DNA of 64,000 bases from Corynebacterium alimapuense (GTDB taxonomy: Bacteria > Actinomycetota > Actinomycetes > Mycobacteriales > Mycobacteriaceae). The stretch is from the NCBI RefSeq assembly GCF_003716585.1, contig NZ_PTJO01000005.1, positions 248,001 through 312,000 on the forward strand. Direction: 5' to 3'. This document shows positions 9,049-17,437 of the stretch, in pieces. Position 1 is the first letter of the stretch. Each line of letters opens with the position of its first letter. Under the pieces are notes generated by a model that saw nothing but the letters and a program-made list of their open reading frames with translations, was not told the origin of the DNA and searched no databases. Made by a program: the position numbers and the translations under genes.

Positions 9049-9967
9049 AGCGAATCCTCGGGTCGAGAACGGCGTAAATCAAGTCAACAAGAAGGTTGGC
9101 AATGATGTACACGATGACGAGCACGGTGGTAAATGACACAACCGTCGTCGGCTCACCCTTAATGATGGCCTGATAGATAGTGCCACCCACGCCGTTGATG
9201 GCGAAGATGCCCTCGGTGACAATGGCTCCACCCATTAACGCGCCGAGATCGGCGCCCAAGAAGGTAACCACCGGGATCAAAGAGTTACGCAGAACGTGTC
9301 GCCCCATCACCCGGTTATTGGTCAGTCCCTTGGCACGCGAGGTACGCACATAGTCTGCCTGCAGATTCTCGCTGACTGACTGACGAGTCAATCGGAGCAC
9401 ATAGGCAAAAGACACTGCGCCCAACACGACCGCAGGCATCAGTAGCGCTGTGAAACTCTCATTTGAACCAACGGTAACTGGTAATAACCCCCATTTGACG
9501 CCAATGACGAATTGGAGAACAAAACCGATAACGAAGGAAGGCACGGCGATGACCACCAGAGAGACCACCAAGACGGTGGAATCGAAAATTCCGCCACGAC
9601 GGATACCGGCAATAACGCCGAAGCCGATACCGAATATCGCTTCAAAGACTAGGGCCATGGCCGCTAATTTGATGGTCACGGGGAAGGCTGCGGCCATGAC
9701 CTCAGAAACCGGCTGACCAGAAAATGTCGTACCAAAATCGAGGGTAAAGATGCCCTTGATGTAGAGCAAGTACTGGATTATAAAGGGTTTATCCAGGTTA
9801 TATTCAGCCTCGATACGGGCGCGGGCGGCCTCGGTCAGGCCGCGATCACCGCCCAGGGCCTCGACGGGATCGCCGGGCATGAGGAAAACGAGTGCATAGA
9901 TGAGCAGCGTGGCTCCGAAGAACACGGGGATCATCTGGAGCAGCCGTCGCCCGATATAGCGCAACAT
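9041..9967 (-). CDS. Peptide ABC transporter permease, DppB type
   Basis: Permease of 308 residues with the characteristic DppB start (MLRYIGRRLLQMIPVFFGATLLIYALVF split over helix 1) and the MPGDP motif near residue 30. Six membrane helices are expected. The coupling loop reads ADYVRTSRAKGLTNNRV near residue 205, and the C-terminus DLIYAVLDPRIRYA is typical. An AAGGAAT ribosome-binding site precedes the ATG. It is the first gene after the stem-loop that separates dppA from the membrane and ATPase genes. Confidence 0.92.
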   Translation of the reverse strand: MLRYIGRRLLQMIPVFFGATLLIYALVFLMPGDPVEALGGDRGLTEAARARIEAEYNLDKPFIIQYLLYIKGIFTLDFGTTFSGQPVSEVMAAAFPVTIKLAAMALVFEAIFGIGFGVIAGIRRGGIFDSTVLVVSLVVIAVPSFVIGFVLQFVIGVKWGLLPVTVGSNESFTALLMPAVVLGAVSFAYVLRLTRQSVSENLQADYVRTSRAKGLTNNRVMGRHVLRNSLIPVVTFLGADLGALMGGAIVTEGIFAINGVGGTIYQAIIKGEPTTVVSFTTVLVIVYIIANLLVDLIYAVLDPRIRYA

Positions 9968-10001
9968 AGCTATTCCTTAAACTTGTTCCGGTCGCGGATA
10001 T

Positions 10002-10043
10002 GTCCACACCCCGCGCAGAGTGTCTCTCACGCGGGGTGTGGAC
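10002..10043 (-). terminator. Intercistronic stem-loop between dppA and dppB
   Basis: Perfect 14-bp stem (10002-10015 with 10030-10043; 14-nt loop) in the 117-bp space between the binding-protein gene and the permease gene. There is no U tract on the minus strand. Such structures usually act as partial terminators or 3' stabilisers that let the binding protein be made in excess over the membrane subunits. Confidence 0.7.
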
Positions 10044-10084
10044 TTAAAGTGACTCCACGATAGTGGTCGGTTGAGTCGGTACTG

Positions 10085-11683
10085 CTACTGCTTGGTGATT
10101 TCGTAGTACACAGGGACAGACTTCCAAGAGAATACGACGTTGTCGACGTTTTCGCTAAAGCCGCCAGCAACGTTGGAGTACCACAGCGGAGTAGCTGGCA
10201 GATCGCTCAGCAGGATCTCCTGGGACTCGTTGAAGATGCGGGAAGACTCTTCAGTGGAAGATGCGCTGTTGGCTTCAGAGAGCTTGGCGTCGAACTCGGG
10301 GTTGGAGTAGTCACCGTCGTTGGAGCCGGCACCGGTGCCGTAGAGCGGGCCGAGGAAGTTACCCTGGGAGGGGTAGTCTGCCTGCCAGCCGGTACGGAAG
10401 GCGCCTTCGATGGTGCGGTTAGTCACATCATCGCGCAGGGACTTGAAGTCCGGGTAGGGATTGCCGATGGCTTCAATACCCAAGGTGTTCTTGATGGAGT
10501 TGGTTACTGCGTTAACCCACGCATCGTGGCCACCATCAGCGTTGTAGGACAGGGTGAACTCGCCGCTCCAAGGATCAATCTCGTCAGCCTGTGCCCACAG
10601 CTCATTGGCCAGCTCGGGATCGTAGTCAAGGACTTCACTGCCGGGGATCTCATCATCAAAGCCGGGCAGAACCGGAGTGGTGAATTCGCTAGCCGGGGTG
10701 CGGGTGTCCTGGAAGATCGTCTCAGTGATCTCCTCACGGTTGATTGCCAGTGAGAGCGCCTGACGACGAAGCTGGCCCTCTTCGCCGCTGAAGTGCTCGG
10801 CCTCCATCGGAATGGTGAAGGACTGGAAGACGGCAGCGGGCTGGTTAACTGCCCGGTCGCCGAGTTCTTCATTGAAGGTGGCAAAGGCGCTGTCCGGAAT
10901 GGCATCCAGCGTATCCAAGTTGCCAGCGAGCAGGTCGTTATAAGCTGCGTCCTGCTGAGCGTAGAAGACAAACTTCACGCCGTCATTCTGCGGGGTGCGC
11001 TGACCTTCGTAGGTCTCAGAGGGGACGATGGTGGCGTCCTGGTTGTGGTTCCACTCGGACAGCTTGTAGGGGCCGTTACCGTTCGGGGTCTCACCGAAAG
11101 CAGCCATGTCATCGAAGGCTTCCTCCGGCAACGGGTAGAAAGCGGAGTAACCCAAGCGCGTCGGGAAGTCAGCCTGGGGCTCAATCAGCTCGATGGTGAA
11201 GGTCGTGTCATCAATGACGGTCAGACCTTCCATGGACTCCACGCCCTCTTCGTAGCCGAGGATCGGCTCGAAGAAGTAGGAGGAGAGCTGGGAGTTTGCC
11301 ACGGCGTAGTTCCACGCATTGACGAAGCTGTCAGCGGTAACTGCAGATCCATCGTTGAAGGTCCAGCCATCCTGCAGAACTACTCGGTAGGTCTTATCGC
11401 CTTCGAGTTCAATCGACTCAGCGACCTCATTATGGATTTCACCATCAGCGTCGTAGTAGACCAAGCCGGAGAAGATCAGGTCAATGATATTTCCGCCGCC
11501 CACCTCATTGGTGTTTGCTGGGATGAGCGGGTTCTGCGGCTCGGAACCATTGGCGAGGACATAGTTGCCGCCATCGGAACCATCGCCAGTGGCGCTTGAA
11601 TCGCCTTCGGAATCGGAGCAGGCGACGAGGCTCAGTGCCAGGGTGGTGGCAGTCAGAACCCCTAGCGTCTTTCTGTAAGTCAT
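10085..11683 (-). CDS. Peptide ABC transporter substrate-binding lipoprotein, DppA/OppA type
   Basis: Extracytoplasmic binding protein of 532 residues, family 5. The signal peptide MTYRKTLGVLTATTLALS ends in a lipobox with Cys22 (SLVAC), followed by a Ser/Gly/Asp-rich linker. The family signature near the N-terminus reads GLVYYDADGEIHNEVAES, with DGWTFNDGSAVTADSF near residue 105. The ending (VDNVVFSWKSVPVYYEITK) resembles actinobacterial OppA-like proteins. GGAGG lies 9 nt before the ATG. It is the first gene of the transporter operon; the promoter should lie in the 222-bp gap upstream. Oligo- or dipeptide specificity is inferred from family, not proven. Confidence 0.92.
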   Translation of the reverse strand: MTYRKTLGVLTATTLALSLVACSDSEGDSSATGDGSDGGNYVLANGSEPQNPLIPANTNEVGGGNIIDLIFSGLVYYDADGEIHNEVAESIELEGDKTYRVVLQDGWTFNDGSAVTADSFVNAWNYAVANSQLSSYFFEPILGYEEGVESMEGLTVIDDTTFTIELIEPQADFPTRLGYSAFYPLPEEAFDDMAAFGETPNGNGPYKLSEWNHNQDATIVPSETYEGQRTPQNDGVKFVFYAQQDAAYNDLLAGNLDTLDAIPDSAFATFNEELGDRAVNQPAAVFQSFTIPMEAEHFSGEEGQLRRQALSLAINREEITETIFQDTRTPASEFTTPVLPGFDDEIPGSEVLDYDPELANELWAQADEIDPWSGEFTLSYNADGGHDAWVNAVTNSIKNTLGIEAIGNPYPDFKSLRDDVTNRTIEGAFRTGWQADYPSQGNFLGPLYGTGAGSNDGDYSNPEFDAKLSEANSASSTEESSRIFNESQEILLSDLPATPLWYSNVAGGFSENVDNVVFSWKSVPVYYEITKQ

Positions 11684-11905
11684 TGAGGTGGACCTCCAGG
11701 TAGGTGGATGTTGATAACCACCTTAAACTGTGACCCCTGCGACATAGAATGGCAAGAACGCGAAATATTACTTTCTTTCCCAAACATAATACTGGCCACG
11801 CAGCGTACATTTTCTGTTTACCTGCAGAAAGCCTGCCTAGCCCCTCAAGGAAAGCTGGAAGAAAATGATCACCCCCACTCACCCCCACTGGTGAGACGAA
11901 TGCGG

Positions 11906-12379
11906 TTATATCACCGATACGTTGATAGAAATTCTTCCGTTGTCAGCAAAAAACTCCGCCTCCTGAGCCGCCCACATATTCCACCACGGCTCATAATTGG
12001 GATCCCGAATCAGTGCGCGCCGTCGACGAATGCTCACGGGGGCATTAATCCGCACTGTGAGCACTTGCCCTCGCCGCTTTGCTGCTGCGACAGAAGCCTC
12101 GGTGATCGCCCCAACGCCCTCAATAATTAGGTTTTCCCGAGGATCAAGAGCCACCCAATCGGCAGCCTGATTCTGCTCCCAATCCCAGCGGCGAAACCCA
12201 GGAGAGCTCGGATGTAGAACGTCCTCGGTCACCATCACCGCAGCCTGCGCTAATCCACCCCAACCTGGATAGAAATCTTCTAGGTGAACCACTGAAAAGC
12301 CGGTATGCCGAGACAAAGCCTCAGCGTAGGATGTCTTTCCGGCTCCCGAAGGGCCATCGATAAGCACGGTAAACACCAT
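11906..12379 (-). CDS. P-loop kinase of the uridine-kinase-like type, last gene of the thiamine-precursor transporter operon
   Basis: 157-residue cytosolic nucleotide-binding protein. Walker A GPSGAGKT is at residues 9-16; the segment VVHLEDFYPGW resembles the DxFY substrate loop of uridine/phosphoribulokinase-like enzymes; LIIEGVGAI is the Walker-B-like strand; and the tail has an Arg-rich lid (SIRRRRALIRDPNYEPWW). It is much shorter than true uridine kinases (about 210). The ATG abuts the stop of the EcfT gene with no space, so it belongs to the TPP-riboswitch operon. That context suggests a role with imported pyrimidine or thiamine intermediates, but similar proteins are annotated only as AAA-type or uridine-kinase-like. 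Function unproven. Confidence 0.8.
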   Translation of the reverse strand: MVFTVLIDGPSGAGKTSYAEALSRHTGFSVVHLEDFYPGWGGLAQAAVMVTEDVLHPSSPGFRRWDWEQNQAADWVALDPRENLIIEGVGAITEASVAAAKRRGQVLTVRINAPVSIRRRRALIRDPNYEPWWNMWAAQEAEFFADNGRISINVSVI

Positions 12380-13144
12380 CTAAACCACTCCCAGAAACCG
12401 GAACGAGCCCACTGCCACAGCCACGACGATGGCAGCTGTAGAAGCACTCAAACAAACCGACATGACCACCCAATCGCGGAGGGAAAGAGTCGACTCGCGG
12501 GCCCACGTCCTACCATGTTCGGCAACTCGGTTAAAACCCCTAGCCTCCATCGCTGTGGCCAGTTTCGAACCACGGCGCAACGACAACACCAACAGTCCAA
12601 AGGCCAGCGTCAGCAGATGCCGAATCCGACCTTGATCGGCGATGCCTCTAGACCGCCGCGCCCGCCGCATAGATGCCAGATCATCTTGAAATAACGACAC
12701 CAATCGCGCCGCTGCAACCGCACCAAGAACGAAACGCTCGGGCAGTCGGAGTACCTGGGCCAAACCATCTCCCAAGTCGGTGGGATCAACATCGGCAGAA
12801 AGGACAATGACTGGCAAGCCCACCGCCAGCACACGGACGAAGATTGCTGCCGCCAATTGCAGAGAATTATCCGTCACGTGTGCAAAGAGAAATTCCAGAT
12901 ATACCTGCCCCTCCGGACGCCCATACAGTGCCATCGGAATCGCAGCCAAGGGCGCCGCCAACATAATGGGCCATCCGCGACGCAGCAGTCGCGACCAACT
13001 GACTCCACACAGTGGCGCCACCAGCACGGTAAAGGCCAAGGCCACGCTGGCCGAGACCACATCGACAGAGAGCAAGAGTGGTGTAGTTAGCAATATCAAC
13101 GCCAGGATGCGGGTTACCGGGTTGATGCCTTCTAGAAGATTCAC
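12380..13144 (-). CDS. ykoC: ECF transporter T component (YkoC/EcfT)
   Basis: Membrane coupling subunit of an energy-coupling-factor importer, 254 residues, starting MNLLEGINPVTRILALILL with several hydrophobic segments. The two Ala-Arg-Gly coupling motifs that contact the ATPases are present as RRARRSRGI (near residue 163) and AMEARGF (near residue 204). A final helix lies at the C-terminus. Overlaps the ATPase gene upstream by 4 nt and abuts the kinase gene downstream. It connects the S component (YkoE) with the fused ATPase. Confidence 0.9.
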   Translation of the reverse strand: MNLLEGINPVTRILALILLTTPLLLSVDVVSASVALAFTVLVAPLCGVSWSRLLRRGWPIMLAAPLAAIPMALYGRPEGQVYLEFLFAHVTDNSLQLAAAIFVRVLAVGLPVIVLSADVDPTDLGDGLAQVLRLPERFVLGAVAAARLVSLFQDDLASMRRARRSRGIADQGRIRHLLTLAFGLLVLSLRRGSKLATAMEARGFNRVAEHGRTWARESTLSLRDWVVMSVCLSASTAAIVVAVAVGSFRFLGVV

Positions 13145-14457
13145 CGCAATTCCACCTCATGATCGCCGAGGGAACCGATGAACACCTCATCATGAGTAAT
13201 AGAGGCCACGGTCACCCCTTGATCAGTCAATTCGCGCAGGAGCTGCACCAACTCCACAAAAGTGGTGGTGTCCTGACCAAAAGTGGGTTCATCAAGAACC
13301 AACAGCCTAGGGGTATTGACTAAGGCAGTAGCCACCGAAAGCCGACGTTTCTCTCCACCGGAGAGAGTAAAGGGATTGGCCTCCACGAGATGCTGCAATC
13401 TCAGACGTTCAAGGAGTTCATCGATCCGGCTTGGACTACCACCTGAGACCGCCATTTCTTCGGCAACCGTACGGGCCACAAATTGGTGCTCTGGATCTTG
13501 AAAAACAAATCCGATGCGCTGCGCAAGCTCCTTCGAGCGCCAGCGATGTGGCGGCGTGGACAGACCCGCACGCAGTTCTGCGGAATAGAGCAATTGTCCA
13601 CCTTCTGGTTCCACCAGACCTGCCAAGGTCAGCGCCAACGTTGATTTTCCGCACCCATTGGGTCCAGTAATCACCGTTGAAGCACCTTCCGGCAGATCCA
13701 GCGTCCGCGGCGGGCCCCAGATGGTTTGTAGCTCACGGGCAGAAACCAGCGCGACCTGATCAGGAGATACTGCGTGAGCAGGCGGCAAGTCTGGCGCTGC
13801 TGGCAACTGTTCTACGCTGATCTCCATCATTCCAGCGGAATCAAGATGCAAAAATCGATCGACGATCGGGGCCCAGAGCTGCGGGCGATGCTCGACTACC
13901 AACAGTGTCGCGCCAGTCTCAGCCACAACTTTGTCCACGGCCTCGATCACATCCCGCTGCCCTTCCGGGTCCAGGTTGGCGGTTGGTTCATCGAGCAAGA
14001 TCAGCTCCGCGCCCATAGCGATGACTCCAGCCAGCGCTAGACGTTGCTTTTGCCCGCCAGAGAGATACCTAGTGGGATGATCTAGCGGCATGTTCAGTCC
14101 AACTAGGTCCAAAGCTCTTCTGACCCTGGGCCAGATCTCCTCGCGAGGAATGGAGAGATTCTCGCAGCCAAAGGCCACATCATCGCCGATGCGAGAAGCG
14201 ATGACCTGAGAATCAGGATCTTGCAACACCAATCCGACGGTCGCGTGCACTGCAAGGCTGCCGGTGAGTTCACCGTCTTCCTCATCACCGAGTACTCCGG
14301 CTAAAGCAGCGAGCAGGGTGGATTTTCCAGCACCAGAATCGCCCACCAGTAGAGCTCGCCCCCCTGGTTCCAAACTGAGGTCGACACCGCTCAACGCCGG
14401 CTGAAGACGTGAAGCATGCCGCCAGCCGAGGCCCGATGCCTCGACTACCGCTGGCAT
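13141..14457 (-). CDS. ykoD: ECF transporter fused A1-A2 ATPase (YkoD)
   Basis: 438-residue cytosolic protein with two ABC ATPase domains, as in YkoD. Domain 1 has GDSGAGKST near residue 39, LSGGQKQRLALAG and LILLDEPTANLD. Domain 2 has GPNGCGKST near residue 267, LSGGEKRRLSVATAL and LLVLDEPTFGQD. Both Q-loops (LQDPDSQV, FQDPEHQF) carry the downstream acidic motif typical of ECF ATPases. Start and stop codons overlap with ykoE (TGATG) and ykoC (ATGA), so the operon is tightly coupled. It energises uptake of the substrate bound by YkoE. Confidence 0.92.
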   Translation of the reverse strand: MPAVVEASGLGWRHASRLQPALSGVDLSLEPGGRALLVGDSGAGKSTLLAALAGVLGDEEDGELTGSLAVHATVGLVLQDPDSQVIASRIGDDVAFGCENLSIPREEIWPRVRRALDLVGLNMPLDHPTRYLSGGQKQRLALAGVIAMGAELILLDEPTANLDPEGQRDVIEAVDKVVAETGATLLVVEHRPQLWAPIVDRFLHLDSAGMMEISVEQLPAAPDLPPAHAVSPDQVALVSARELQTIWGPPRTLDLPEGASTVITGPNGCGKSTLALTLAGLVEPEGGQLLYSAELRAGLSTPPHRWRSKELAQRIGFVFQDPEHQFVARTVAEEMAVSGGSPSRIDELLERLRLQHLVEANPFTLSGGEKRRLSVATALVNTPRLLVLDEPTFGQDTTTFVELVQLLRELTDQGVTVASITHDEVFIGSLGDHEVELR

Positions 14458-15047
14458 CAGACGCGCTTTCTACCTGCAGCGAAACGGTCAAGTGCACCAG
14501 TTTTTGCCAATGCTTGAACCAACCAATGGCCCAGGAATCCAGCCAGCAATACTCCCGAGATGATCAGGGTGCTCAGGTAGATGGAATTGAAGGTGAGAGA
14601 TTTAGCGAAGTTGGCGCTGGTAAAGAGCTCCAATACGAATGCACCGATAGCGGCACCTGCGCCAGCGAGCATTGCCACCGGCAAAGTGAAACGTCGGTAG
14701 CCGAAAGCGGCGAAAACCAATTCTGCGCCGAGACCTTGGGCGAGCCCGGAATACAGGGTCTCAATCCCCCACTGGTTTCCCAATAGTGCAGAGACAACGG
14801 CTGCCAGCACCTCAACAAACAGGGCCGCACCTGGTTTACGGATGACCAGACCACCGATGACACCACCGATGAGCCACACTCCGACGGCTAGACCGCCGAA
14901 ACCTGGAGTGAAAGCTTCCATCGCGGTCCACCACGCGTAGCCGATGGAGTTCCACAGCCAGAAGATTAAGCCGCAGGCCACGCCCAAAACGGAGGCAATG
15001 ATGATGTCGATGACGCGCCAAGACGTGCGCGAAGACGTAGTGTTCAC
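14457..15047 (-). CDS. ykoE: ECF transporter S component, YkoE family (predicted hydroxymethylpyrimidine uptake)
   Basis: Membrane substrate-binding subunit of about 196 residues. YkoE proteins occur in TPP-riboswitch-controlled ykoEDC operons and are predicted to import the thiamine precursor HMP. Visible features: a helix starting near IIASVLGVACGLIFWLWN, the loop GYAWWTAMEAFTPGFGG, GGLVIRKPGAALF and NQWGIETLYSGLAQGLGAE, all typical of the family. I chose the GTG at 15047 (VNTTSSRTSWRVID), with GGGAGAA 7 nt upstream; a reading from 15128 would run through the riboswitch and is rejected. The ribosome-binding site lies in the 3' strand of the riboswitch, so TPP is expected to block translation directly. 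Confidence 0.92.
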   Translation of the reverse strand: MNTTSSRTSWRVIDIIIASVLGVACGLIFWLWNSIGYAWWTAMEAFTPGFGGLAVGVWLIGGVIGGLVIRKPGAALFVEVLAAVVSALLGNQWGIETLYSGLAQGLGAELVFAAFGYRRFTLPVAMLAGAGAAIGAFVLELFTSANFAKSLTFNSIYLSTLIISGVLLAGFLGHWLVQALAKTGALDRFAAGRKRV

Positions 15048-15052
15048 GAGAA

Positions 15053-15141
15053 GATTCTCCCTATCGCCGGTACTAACCGGATCAGGTTCAACGGTCCGCC
15101 ATTTCGACGTCTCAGCCCAGAGTTTCACTGGGTACCCGTGG
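15053..15141 (-). ncRNA. TPP riboswitch (THI element) controlling the ykoEDC-kinase operon
   Basis: Read on the minus strand, the conserved TPP-aptamer segments appear in order: GGGTACCC and a CCCAG/CTGGG P2 helix, the invariant GGCTGAGA, then ACCGTTGAACCTGATCCGG and TTAGTACCGGCG, ending in ATAGGGAGAA. The final GGGAGAA also acts as the ribosome-binding site of ykoE, indicating translational control. A possible promoter -10 (TAGACT, 15172-15167) lies just beyond the stop of the DUF2218 gene. The outer limits of helix P1 are approximate. Confidence 0.95.
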
Positions 15142-15179
15142 ATTAAGTTTGGATGTTCGGTGATCTAGTCTAGCCCTAC

Positions 15180-15515
15180 CTAGGCACGCGCTGTCCACCG
15201 AGTGCCATCAGTGCCACCTGCGCGACGCCATTGGACGTGGAGTTCTTCTTTGTCGCCGATTTCTACGACGGCGATGCCGATGATGGCCTCAAGCTGCTCT
15301 ACTTGTTGGACTGGGCACTCCAAATGCAACAAGAGGACACCGTCCCCAGCGATCATGTCTACTTCTACTTCTTTACCCCAAGCGAACATGAGCGATCCTC
15401 GGCCCTGTTGCTTATTCCATTCCGTGCGTGCGGAGCGGGCAAATCTCTCGGTCAAGAACTTGGCGTAACGGCCCGGTTCCGCGCAGCGGATGCGGGCGGT
15501 GGATGAGGCACTCAT
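15180..15515 (-). CDS. DUF2218 family protein
   Basis: 111-residue cytosolic protein with the DUF2218 pattern: an N-terminal TARIRCAEPGRYAKFLTERFAR helix region, a central RGSLMFAWGKEVEVDM strand pair, DGVLLLHLECP, and a C-terminal ELHVQWRRAG. Members are short and of unknown function; some occur beside siderophore or iron-uptake genes, but no such genes are seen here. It starts 9 bp after the stop of the PanE-like gene, so those two are probably cotranscribed, ending just before the riboswitch promoter. Confidence 0.8.
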   Translation of the reverse strand: MSASSTARIRCAEPGRYAKFLTERFARSARTEWNKQQGRGSLMFAWGKEVEVDMIAGDGVLLLHLECPVQQVEQLEAIIGIAVVEIGDKEELHVQWRRAGGTDGTRWTARA

Positions 15516-15524
15516 AATCCCACG

Positions 15525-16403
15525 CTACCCCAGCACCGACAGCAATAAATTGTGCAACCGAAGATCCACATCACGGGAGGCACCCATCCGACACAGAGCA
15601 CCTACCTGCGAGTCCAGCTCGTGCGAGCGACCGTCGATAAGATCGCGTTGCATGGAGCTGGTGGCATCCGCGGGCATCCGATCTGCGAAGTAGAGCGCCC
15701 GTTGCACGGCGTTATCTGGCAATGCCACCCCACTGGCCAAAGCTGCCTCATAGACCTCACGCATGAGTGCCTCAAGTGAGCCGCGGTGCCGGGTGCGCAG
15801 CACTCCGAGCGGGCTCTGAGTCAGTGCGCCGAGGGCTCCGGTGGTGGTAACAAACATCGCCTTTTCCCACACGTCAACAAAGATCTCTGGGTGAACAGTA
15901 GAATCCACACCCGCTTCCACCAACGCAGCAGAAAAGCGCTCAGCTAAGTCATTCGTGGAGCCATCCCAGGTGCCGAACGTATAAGAGGTAGGGCCGCCAT
16001 GAAACTCCACTCGAGCAGGCCCGGTGTGGTGGAAATAGCCGCGCACGACCCCCGGCCACGTTCGATCTTTACCTACTACCTCAGCCACCGACCACGGGAC
16101 CTCAACGGAGTTTTGAGTTACTGCCACCGGAACATCGGTGGGCAGGCCTCCTAACAGAGAGGTGAGGTCGCTCTCATTGGTCACTTTCACGGCGAGGAAG
16201 ACAACATCTACCTGTCCGACCTGAGATACCGAGTCCACAGCGGTGACGGGGATCGGTGGTGAGTCATTCAGTCGCAGGCCTTCGCTAGCCAAGACCTCCA
16301 GGGTTTTTCCCCTGGCAACAAAGACCACCTCATGGCCTGCCTCAATTAAGCCCCCGCCGAACCAGCCACCCACAGCCCCTGCACCAATAATCGCAATTCT
16401 CAT
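15525..16403 (-). CDS. 2-dehydropantoate 2-reductase family (PanE/ApbA) oxidoreductase
   Basis: 292 residues with an N-terminal Rossmann fold (IAIIGAGAVGGWFGGGL, residues 3-19) and the C-terminal helical ApbA domain (EIFVDVWEKAMFVTTTGALGALTQS) including the family Lys in VWEKAMF. It would reduce ketopantoate to pantoate with NADPH in pantothenate synthesis, but corynebacteria often carry more than one paralogue and ilvC can supply this activity, so the exact substrate is open. The -10 TATACT lies 8 nt before the ATG with no ribosome-binding site, suggesting a leaderless mRNA. Transcribed divergently from the DUF808 gene. Confidence 0.85.
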   Translation of the reverse strand: MRIAIIGAGAVGGWFGGGLIEAGHEVVFVARGKTLEVLASEGLRLNDSPPIPVTAVDSVSQVGQVDVVFLAVKVTNESDLTSLLGGLPTDVPVAVTQNSVEVPWSVAEVVGKDRTWPGVVRGYFHHTGPARVEFHGGPTSYTFGTWDGSTNDLAERFSAALVEAGVDSTVHPEIFVDVWEKAMFVTTTGALGALTQSPLGVLRTRHRGSLEALMREVYEAALASGVALPDNAVQRALYFADRMPADATSSMQRDLIDGRSHELDSQVGALCRMGASRDVDLRLHNLLLSVLG

Positions 16404-16411
16404 GCCCGCCG

Positions 16412-16417
16412 AGTATA
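16412..16417 (-). promoter_or_regulatory. -10 element TATACT of a leaderless promoter (panE-like gene)
   Basis: TATACT on the minus strand ends 8 nt before the ATG at 16403, so transcription should start at or next to the A of the start codon. No Shine-Dalgarno sequence is present. On the other strand TAAGAT at 16442-16447 could serve the divergent DUF808 gene. Confidence 0.5.
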
Positions 16418-16493
16418 GGTGCGCGCCACCAGTTCAGCGCGTAAGATTCCTCATTTCAACGACTCTGTTTTAGCCAATAGTGAGGTATTGACC

Positions 16494-17426
16494 ATGGCCG
16501 GTGGCCTGATCGCTCTTCTCGACGACGTCGCTCTGATTGCCCGCAACGCCGCCGCCAGCCTTGATGATGTCACTGCCGCCGCAGCGAAGACCTCGGCCAA
16601 GGCTGCCGGAGTAGTAGTCGATGATGCTGCCGTGACCCCGCGTTATCTCCACGGAGTAACCCCGGCGCGCGAATTGCCCATGATCTGGCGGATCACCAAA
16701 GGCTCGCTGGTTAACAAGCTGGTGATCATCCTGCCGATCATCTTGCTGTTGAGCCAGTTCGCTCCGTGGGCGCTGACCCCGATTCTCATGGCTGGCGGAA
16801 CCTACTTGTGTTTCGAGGGCGCAGAGAAGGTCCTGGGAAAACTCCTCGGCCATTCTAAGAAGGAACAAGCACACTCAGCCAAGACTGCCAACGATGAAGA
16901 TCAGCTGGTCAAAGGGGCAATCACCACTGACTTGATTCTCTCCGCGGAGATTATGGTTATCTCCCTCAACGAGGTCGCCGATGAAACCTTGGCGATGCGC
17001 ACGGCCGTGTTGATCATGGTGGGCGTTGGCATCACCGCCCTAGTCTATGGCGCGGTTGCCCTGTTGGTGAAGATGGATGACCTAGGGCTGCGGATCGCTG
17101 AGCGCGGCGGAGCAAGCGCTGGTTTTGGCCGCGGCATGGTCACCGCCATGCCCAAGGTCCTATCAGCCATCGCGGTCATCGGCACCTTCGCCATGCTTTG
17201 GGTTGGTGGCCACATCATGGTCGCCGGTCTCGATGAATTCGGCTTGAGCTGGCCTTATGAGAGCATCCATGCCATGGAGATGGCCGTCGGTGGCGGCTTC
17301 ATAGGTTGGTTGGTCAATACCTTCTTCTCACTAGTAATCGGTTTGATCTGGGGCATGTTTGTGGTCCTGATCGTCGAAGGTGTGCGGAAAGTTACCGGCC
17401 GCTCCACAGCGTCAGCTAGCCACTAG
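16494..17426 (+). CDS. DUF808 (YedI family) membrane protein
   Basis: Integral membrane protein of 310 residues. It opens with the family signature AGGLIALLDDVALIARNAAAS and DDVTAAAAKTSAKAAGVVVDD, followed by helices including LVNKLVIILPIILLLSQF and the conserved GGTYLCFEGAEKVLGKL. The ATG at 16494 has GAGGT at 7-nt spacing and matches the usual start of the family; earlier in-frame codons are ignored. DUF808 proteins are widespread and uncharacterised. A ClC-type gene follows 11 bp downstream on the same strand, so the two membrane proteins probably share a transcript. Confidence 0.9.
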   Translation: MAGGLIALLDDVALIARNAAASLDDVTAAAAKTSAKAAGVVVDDAAVTPRYLHGVTPARELPMIWRITKGSLVNKLVIILPIILLLSQFAPWALTPILMAGGTYLCFEGAEKVLGKLLGHSKKEQAHSAKTANDEDQLVKGAITTDLILSAEIMVISLNEVADETLAMRTAVLIMVGVGITALVYGAVALLVKMDDLGLRIAERGGASAGFGRGMVTAMPKVLSAIAVIGTFAMLWVGGHIMVAGLDEFGLSWPYESIHAMEMAVGGGFIGWLVNTFFSLVIGLIWGMFVVLIVEGVRKVTGRSTASASH

Positions 17427-17437
17427 AATCAAAAGAT

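Noticed and set aside
10793..11599. 268-codon frame opposite dppA
   Set aside because: Antisense to a well-supported binding-protein gene and without recognisable domains.
11870..11889. Two tandem CACCCCCACT copies
   Set aside because: Only two copies in a gap; no array or other sign of a repeat element.
15048..15128. 27-codon N-terminal extension of ykoE
   Set aside because: It reads through the TPP aptamer; the GTG at 15047 has a proper ribosome-binding site.
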